A stretch of 64,000 nucleotides of DNA, taken from positions 1,457,001-1,521,000 of the forward strand of contig NZ_CP130318.1 of assembly GCF_032268605.1 (NCBI RefSeq). The letters run 5' to 3'. The stretch's first letter is position 1; each line of letters starts with the position of its first letter. Below are positions 60,237 to 64,000 of this stretch, in pieces. The stretch is from Paenibacillus aurantius (GTDB taxonomy: Bacteria; Bacillota; Bacilli; Paenibacillales; NBRC-103111). The notes under the pieces were generated by a model. It saw only the letters and a program-made list of their open reading frames with translations. It did not search any database and had not been told where the DNA came from. The translations under genes were made by a program, and so were the position numbers.

Positions 60237-60268
60237 AACAAGTCCTCCGGAGAGGACTTGTTTTTTTA
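60237..60268 (+). terminator. Terminator of the marR-type gene
   Basis: Perfect 11-base arms AACAAGTCCTC / GAGGACTTGTT around CGGA, then a run of T. Confidence 0.8.
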
Positions 60269-60278
60269 TATAAACCGA

Positions 60279-60307
60279 TTGACAAAACAATTGTGCATAA
60301 CTAATAT
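60279..60307 (+). promoter_or_regulatory. Promoter for the DUF6220-like gene
   Basis: TTGACA (60279-60284), 17-base spacer, TAATAT (60302-60307). The -10 lies inside the MarR palindrome. Confidence 0.75.
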
Positions 60308-60326
60308 TTGTATTAATACAAATATT
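60303..60326. promoter_or_regulatory. MarR operator before the DUF6220-like gene
   Basis: A perfect 24-base palindrome with arms AATATTTGTAT and ATACAAATATT around TA. It covers the -10 and start site, so binding would block transcription. Confidence 0.8.
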
Positions 60327-60354
60327 GAATGAACGAAAGGAGCCGCTGATCAGG

Positions 60355-60711
60355 ATGACAAAGAAGCTGTTTAAAGGACTGGCTTGGCTGTTTGCGATCG
60401 GTCTTGTCCTTCAAGCTTGGCTGGCCGGTCTGGCCTTATTTCACCATGCGGGCTACTGGAGTACCCATGGAAGGTTCGCCGAAGGCATCTCCGTCCTTCC
60501 TTTCTTAATGCTGCTGATCTCCTTCGCCGCCCGCCTACCCCACAACATCCGGACGCAAACCGGGATGCTCGCCGGGATGGTGCTTCTGATCGCTCTAAGC
60601 GCCATGCTGCCAGGGGAGGTCGGTTGGCTGGCCGCGTTTCATCCGGTGATCGCGCTGTTTCTGTTCTTTCGCACCATGGCGATCCTTCGCGTGATTCATG
60701 AGCCCGCCTGA
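60355..60711 (+). CDS. DUF6220-like four-helix membrane protein
   Basis: 118 residues from ATG 60355; AAAGGAG is 12 bases upstream, rather far. Four membrane segments (WLFAIGLVLQAWLAGLALF, ISVLPFLMLLISFAA, TGMLAGMVLLIALSAML and AAFHPVIALFLFFRTMAI). HHAGYWSTHGRFAEG between helix 1 and 2 is typical of DUF6220. Function unknown. It is under the MarR-type operator. Confidence 0.72.
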   Translation: MTKKLFKGLAWLFAIGLVLQAWLAGLALFHHAGYWSTHGRFAEGISVLPFLMLLISFAARLPHNIRTQTGMLAGMVLLIALSAMLPGEVGWLAAFHPVIALFLFFRTMAILRVIHEPA

Positions 60712-60752
60712 ACCAAAAACAAAGAGCGGGGGGACCCTAGCGTTCAACCCAA

Positions 60753-60792
60753 AAGAACCCGTCTCCGGCTGTCAGCCGGGGCGGGTTCTTGG
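60753..60792. terminator. Terminator between convergent genes
   Basis: AAGAACCCG (60753-60761) pairs with CGGGTTCTT (60782-60790), and inner CCGGCT with AGCCGG. Confidence 0.7.
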
Positions 60793-60808
60793 GATTGGAA
60801 ATCGGCCG

Positions 60809-62023
60809 TTACTCTCCCGACCATTCCTTCAGCTTCTTATCCGAAGGGAGGAAGAAGGTCATCAGGCCGATCAACGGCAGGAAGCTGCACGCCTTCATGA
60901 CGAAGGGCAGGGACGTCCAGTCAATCAGGTTGCCGATGAAGACCGAGCCGATGGCGCCGAGGCCGAAGGCAAGGCCGGTGATCAGGCCGGAGACCGTCCC
61001 GATTTTGCCCGGAATGAGCTCTTGGGCATAGACGACGGCCACCGAGAAGCTCGAGAGCAGAATGAAGCCCATGACGAGCAGCAGCACGAAGGCTATGACG
61101 GGAGGAGCGTACGGCAGCACCAGGGCAAAAGGCGCGGCTCCGAGCATGGACAGGAACAGGATGTTCCGGCGTCCGAACCGGTCGGCGAGAGGGCCTCCGA
61201 AGAACGTTCCGGCGGCACCGGCGGCGAGGAAGCTGAAGATGAACAGCTGCGCGTTCTGCTCCGACAGCCCCCAGTGTTCATGTAAATAGAAGAGATAGAA
61301 GTTCGAGATGCAGGCATGGTACCACGAGCGGGCAAAAACAAGAAAGACCAGCAGCGTGACCGCCACGGCCAGCTTGGTACCGGTGCCGGACGTCCGGGGA
61401 CGGGCCGCTCCCTTGGCACGCGGGTTCACCCGCAGCTGCTCCCCGTACCATTTGGCGATCTGCAGCTGCACGAAGATCGCGGCGGCCGCCACGATCATGA
61501 AGAGGAAGGCTCCGTGCTGGCCGAGCGGGTAGAACACGAACACGGCGAGAATCGGGGCGAGCGCCTGCCCGGCATTGCCCCCTACCTGGAAGATGGACTG
61601 GGCCAGGCCCCTCCGGCTTCCGGCGGCCATATAAGAAACGCGTGAGCCCTCGGGGTGAAAGACGGCCGAGCCGATGCCCACGAAGACAACGGCAAGCAGC
61701 ACAAGCGGGTAGCTCGGCGCGAAGCCAAGCAGAAGCATCCCGATAAAGGTGGAACCCATCCCGAGCGGCAGCAGATAAGGCGAAGGCCGGGCATCCGTAT
61801 ACATGCCGACAACGGGCTGCATGAGGGAGGCGGTGAAGCTGAGCCCGAAGCCGATCCAGCCCAGTTGGCCGTAGCTCAAGCTCATGGAATCCTTCAGAAT
61901 GGGATAAATGGCGGTAATAACGGATTGAATGGAATCATTGAACAAATGTACCAGGCCGATGGCAAAAAGGATCCGGTAAAGCGTGGGCTTGGCGGCCGGC
62001 TGGACGTTCGCGGCAAGTGACAT
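60809..62023 (-). CDS. MFS exporter, fosmidomycin-resistance (Fsr) type
   Basis: 404 residues, about twelve membrane segments. The Fsr signature is visible near the start: LVHLFNDSIQSVITAIYPILK (partial), the loop GMYTDARPSPYLLPLGM, and GIGSAVFHPEGSRVSYMAAG (about 118-137), which is highly typical. Likely a proton-driven drug or metabolite exporter; the name does not prove the substrate. RBS AGGAGGGAAATCCGC precedes ATG. Confidence 0.9.
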   Translation of the reverse strand: MSLAANVQPAAKPTLYRILFAIGLVHLFNDSIQSVITAIYPILKDSMSLSYGQLGWIGFGLSFTASLMQPVVGMYTDARPSPYLLPLGMGSTFIGMLLLGFAPSYPLVLLAVVFVGIGSAVFHPEGSRVSYMAAGSRRGLAQSIFQVGGNAGQALAPILAVFVFYPLGQHGAFLFMIVAAAAIFVQLQIAKWYGEQLRVNPRAKGAARPRTSGTGTKLAVAVTLLVFLVFARSWYHACISNFYLFYLHEHWGLSEQNAQLFIFSFLAAGAAGTFFGGPLADRFGRRNILFLSMLGAAPFALVLPYAPPVIAFVLLLVMGFILLSSFSVAVVYAQELIPGKIGTVSGLITGLAFGLGAIGSVFIGNLIDWTSLPFVMKACSFLPLIGLMTFFLPSDKKLKEWSGE

Positions 62024-62101
62024 GCGGATTTCCCTCCTGAATTTAGAAAAAAGGGAGTGAGCGCCCTCATCCCCTTGAGATTAACCTTATAAAATGAAGC
62101 C

Positions 62102-62893
62102 TTATTCCTTCGCGTGCAGGCGGCCGAGCGCTTCGCCCATGCGCACCTTGCTGCCGACATCCAGATCGTCCCGGGCATCGAATGTGCCGTTCTCCATCAG
62201 AAGGACGACGGTGGAGCCGAATTCAAAATAGGCGAGATCGTCCCCGATCTGCAGGGTATCCCCGAGACCTTCGACGTATTGAATGCTGCTTACATTCATC
62301 GCCCCGACTTTGACTACGGCCGTTTCGCCGAATTCGTTGTGCAGGTAGGTTACGAGTCGTTCGTTGCGGCTCAGCACCCGCTTCATATGGCGCAGGCCGA
62401 ACTCGTTGACGGGATATACCTTCCCGGGGATATGCTCCTTCTCGATAATCCGGCCCGTCACCGGAGAATGAATCCGGTGGTAATCCGTGGGGCTCAAATA
62501 GAGCACGAAATAAAAGCCGTCCTTATAATTAACGGTGCGGGGGGATTGGTTGAGCAGCTCATCGACTGTATAATCCTGCCCCTTGATATTAAACAGCTGG
62601 CCTGTCCGGATTTCGCCCATGCCGGTAATGAGGGCATCCACCGGACTGACGAGCACGGAGGCGGTCAGGTCGATCGGACGGAGCCCCTGCTTCAGGCGCC
62701 GGGTGAAAAAGTCGTTAAGCGACTTGTATTCGGAAACCGGCTTTTCGGCATCTTCGATCCGAATTCCGTATGTCTTGGCAAACCAGGGGATAAGGCGCCG
62801 GCTGGCTCCGGATTTGGCGAAGACCCCGGTCAATTGGGAAACCGATTTGCGTGAGGACAGCTCGGTCAGCAGCCGAAAAAAACGCTTGGCCAT
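62102..62893 (-). CDS. psd: Phosphatidylserine decarboxylase proenzyme
   Basis: 263 residues from ATG 62893 (AGGAG, 10-base spacing). SLNDFFTRRL (about 58-67), the VSPVDALIT start (about 82-90), DYHRIHSPVTG with the catalytic His (about 138-147), and the self-cleavage site FEFGST with G226-S227 are all present. Cleavage there forms the pyruvoyl group. It makes phosphatidylethanolamine at the membrane. The usual partner pssA is not adjacent. Confidence 0.95.
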   Translation of the reverse strand: MAKRFFRLLTELSSRKSVSQLTGVFAKSGASRRLIPWFAKTYGIRIEDAEKPVSEYKSLNDFFTRRLKQGLRPIDLTASVLVSPVDALITGMGEIRTGQLFNIKGQDYTVDELLNQSPRTVNYKDGFYFVLYLSPTDYHRIHSPVTGRIIEKEHIPGKVYPVNEFGLRHMKRVLSRNERLVTYLHNEFGETAVVKVGAMNVSSIQYVEGLGDTLQIGDDLAYFEFGSTVVLLMENGTFDARDDLDVGSKVRMGEALGRLHAKE

Positions 62894-63106
62894 GTAGTCA
62901 GTTCTCCTGTTCCGTCTGTAAATGAAAGGTCTATCGAATATCTTGACACAGAACCGCCGCCAAATCAACAAAAACGGCAATTCTTTAGCCCTTTTCGCAG
63001 AAGGAAATAAGCGGGAGGACGCAGTCGGCTACCCCCGGTGAACCGGACGGGATGCAAAATCTCCTTGCGTACCAGGGGGAGATTGGTGTATGGTGATATC
63101 AAATGA

Positions 63107-63203
63107 ATAGGGAATGCGGGGGCTTGATGAAGTCAGGCTGAGAGTGCGACCGGGTGTCGCTGACCGTTAATCTGAACTGGATAATGCCAGCGTAGAGAAT
63201 TCG
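63107..63203 (+). ncRNA. TPP riboswitch (THI element)
   Basis: The conserved parts are all seen: GGGGGCTT at the 5' side, GGCTGAGAG (63137-63145), and CTGGATAATGCCAGCGTAGAG (63177 on; first 20 bases quoted loosely). It senses thiamine pyrophosphate and sits before tenA. Confidence 0.92.
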
Positions 63204-63226
63204 ACGTGTGCCTGCACATGCCTTGT

Positions 63227-63254
63227 GGTCTGCGATTATCCGCGGGCCTTTTTT
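63227..63254 (+). terminator. Expression-platform terminator of the TPP riboswitch
   Basis: GGTCTGCG (63227-63234) pairs with CGCGGGCC (63241-63248, two wobbles), followed by six T. TPP binding would favour it and stop transcription before tenA. Confidence 0.75.
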
Positions 63255-63319
63255 GCATTGGCCTGCATGTGAACCTCGCCTTTCGGCTGTTCATTACTAT
63301 ACGTCAGGGGGAACCGCGA

Positions 63320-63985
63320 ATGGAGAACTTTACGGACAGGCTGTACGCCGCAGCCCGGCCCATCTGGCAGGAAAGCCATCACCATGCCTTCCTGTATGAA
63401 CTAAGAGAAGGGACCCTGGCTCCGGACCGGTTCGCCTTCTACCTGTGCCAGGATTATGTGTATCTGCTGGACTATGCGAAGCTTTTTGCCCTCGGGATCG
63501 TGAAGGCGGAGGAGGAAGCGGACATGGCCTGGTTCGCCGAGCTGGTGCACTCGACCCTGCACGGGGAGATGGATGCCCACCGCCGGCTGGCTTCCTCCTT
63601 CGGTATAACACGGGCGAAGCTCGAGAACACGAAGCCTTCGGCGGTTACGCTCGGCTACACCGGGTATATGCTGGGGGTGGCGGAGAAGGGCTCCCTCGCC
63701 GACCTGGTGGCGGTCTTATTGCCCTGCATGTGGAGCTACCGGGAAGTGGGCGTCCTGTTCAAGGACTATCCCGGGGCCCTGGATCATCCTCTCTATGGAG
63801 AATGGATTCTAACCTACGCTTCCGAGGAGTTCGGCAAGATCACGGACTGGCTTATCGACCGGATGAATCGGCTGGCCCAGGGGCTGCCTGAACCGGCGCT
63901 CCGGAGGTTGGAGGAGCTCTTCGTAACGGCTTCGCGGTATGAATACCGGTTCTGGGACATGGCTTACAAGAAAGAGATGTGGTAA
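63320..63985 (+). CDS. tenA: Thiaminase II / aminopyrimidine aminohydrolase
   Basis: 221 residues from ATG 63320 (CAGGGGG before it), the normal TenA length; the frame extends upstream through the riboswitch but is not coding there. D45 (CQDYVYL) and the catalytic Cys near 136 (LPCMWSYREVG) are present, and the C-terminal ASRYEYRFWDMAY is typical. It salvages the pyrimidine part of degraded thiamine. First gene of a thiamine operon. Confidence 0.95.
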   Translation: MENFTDRLYAAARPIWQESHHHAFLYELREGTLAPDRFAFYLCQDYVYLLDYAKLFALGIVKAEEEADMAWFAELVHSTLHGEMDAHRRLASSFGITRAKLENTKPSAVTLGYTGYMLGVAEKGSLADLVAVLLPCMWSYREVGVLFKDYPGALDHPLYGEWILTYASEEFGKITDWLIDRMNRLAQGLPEPALRRLEELFVTASRYEYRFWDMAYKKEMW

Positions 63986-63988
63986 CGA

Positions 63989-64000
63989 ATGAAAGAACCG
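63989..64000 (+). CDS. Start of the next thiamine-operon gene (cut by window edge)
   Basis: An ATG three bases after the tenA stop opens a frame (MKEP...) that leaves the window. Its closeness to tenA suggests another thi gene. Only four codons are visible. Confidence 0.4.

Overview
The window reads as chromosomal DNA of a high-GC, endospore-forming Bacillota, most like Paenibacillaceae. The basis is several spore genes (a gerA-type germinant-receptor operon with a sigma-G-like promoter, cotJABC, three gerP-like genes), S-layer homology domains, strong AGGAGG ribosome binding sites, and Paenibacillus-style sugar ABC permeases. No rRNA, tRNA, CRISPR array, phage or insertion-sequence transposase was seen. 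Species cannot be set from this alone.

Layout. 1-7.6 kb is carbohydrate use: the end of an alpha-L-fucosidase, a cupin, two CUT1 sugar permeases without a binding protein, a uronate-isomerase-like enzyme, and a secreted CBM32/beta-helix protein. 7.6-16 kb is mixed: a DeoR regulator, a 2'-5' RNA ligase-like protein with a DUF402 protein, a membrane-anchored FAD oxidoreductase, an SLH protein and a sodium/solute symporter. 16-17 kb holds thiM. 17.2-25.5 kb is a complete nitrate-assimilation locus: an ANTAR antiterminator and a TrpD2-like protein face narK, a molybdopterin nitrate reductase, nirB and nirD. The space between them carries two GlnR/TnrA-type boxes, a promoter, a hexaloop hairpin and an intrinsic terminator, so the locus appears to be controlled both at initiation and by antitermination. 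25.6-35 kb has stress and spore genes, an AraC/PhyH divergent pair, a Gly-Tyr-Pro repeat protein, and a WYL regulator divergent from a UvrA2-like ATPase. 35-38.9 kb has an aminotransferase, and a PNPOx-like flavoprotein divergent from a MocR regulator.

38.7-44.7 kb is rearranged. A segment (MocR 3' end, Nudix gene, histidine-kinase 3' end) is present twice, and a gerA-type operon of about 4 kb sits inside the first copy. That insertion broke the first Nudix copy and gave the MocR gene a new C-terminus.

44.3-48.6 kb is a two-component system divergent from a flavin redox operon (FMN-binding protein, ApbE flavin transferase, RnfD/NqrB-like membrane protein). 48.8-54.7 kb has cotJABC, an exonuclease/phosphatase-family enzyme, an MFS exporter, a hydrolase, and a sulfur-related pair (YezD, SsuE-like). 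55.0-58.5 kb is an operon of an ABM-fold protein, a stand-alone cobalamin-binding sensor with the CarH-type W-x9-EH motif, and a hybrid histidine kinase. 58.6-60.7 kb is a small MarR regulon with matching palindromes at both flanking promoters. The window ends with a fosmidomycin-resistance-type MFS pump, phosphatidylserine decarboxylase, and a TPP riboswitch controlling tenA.
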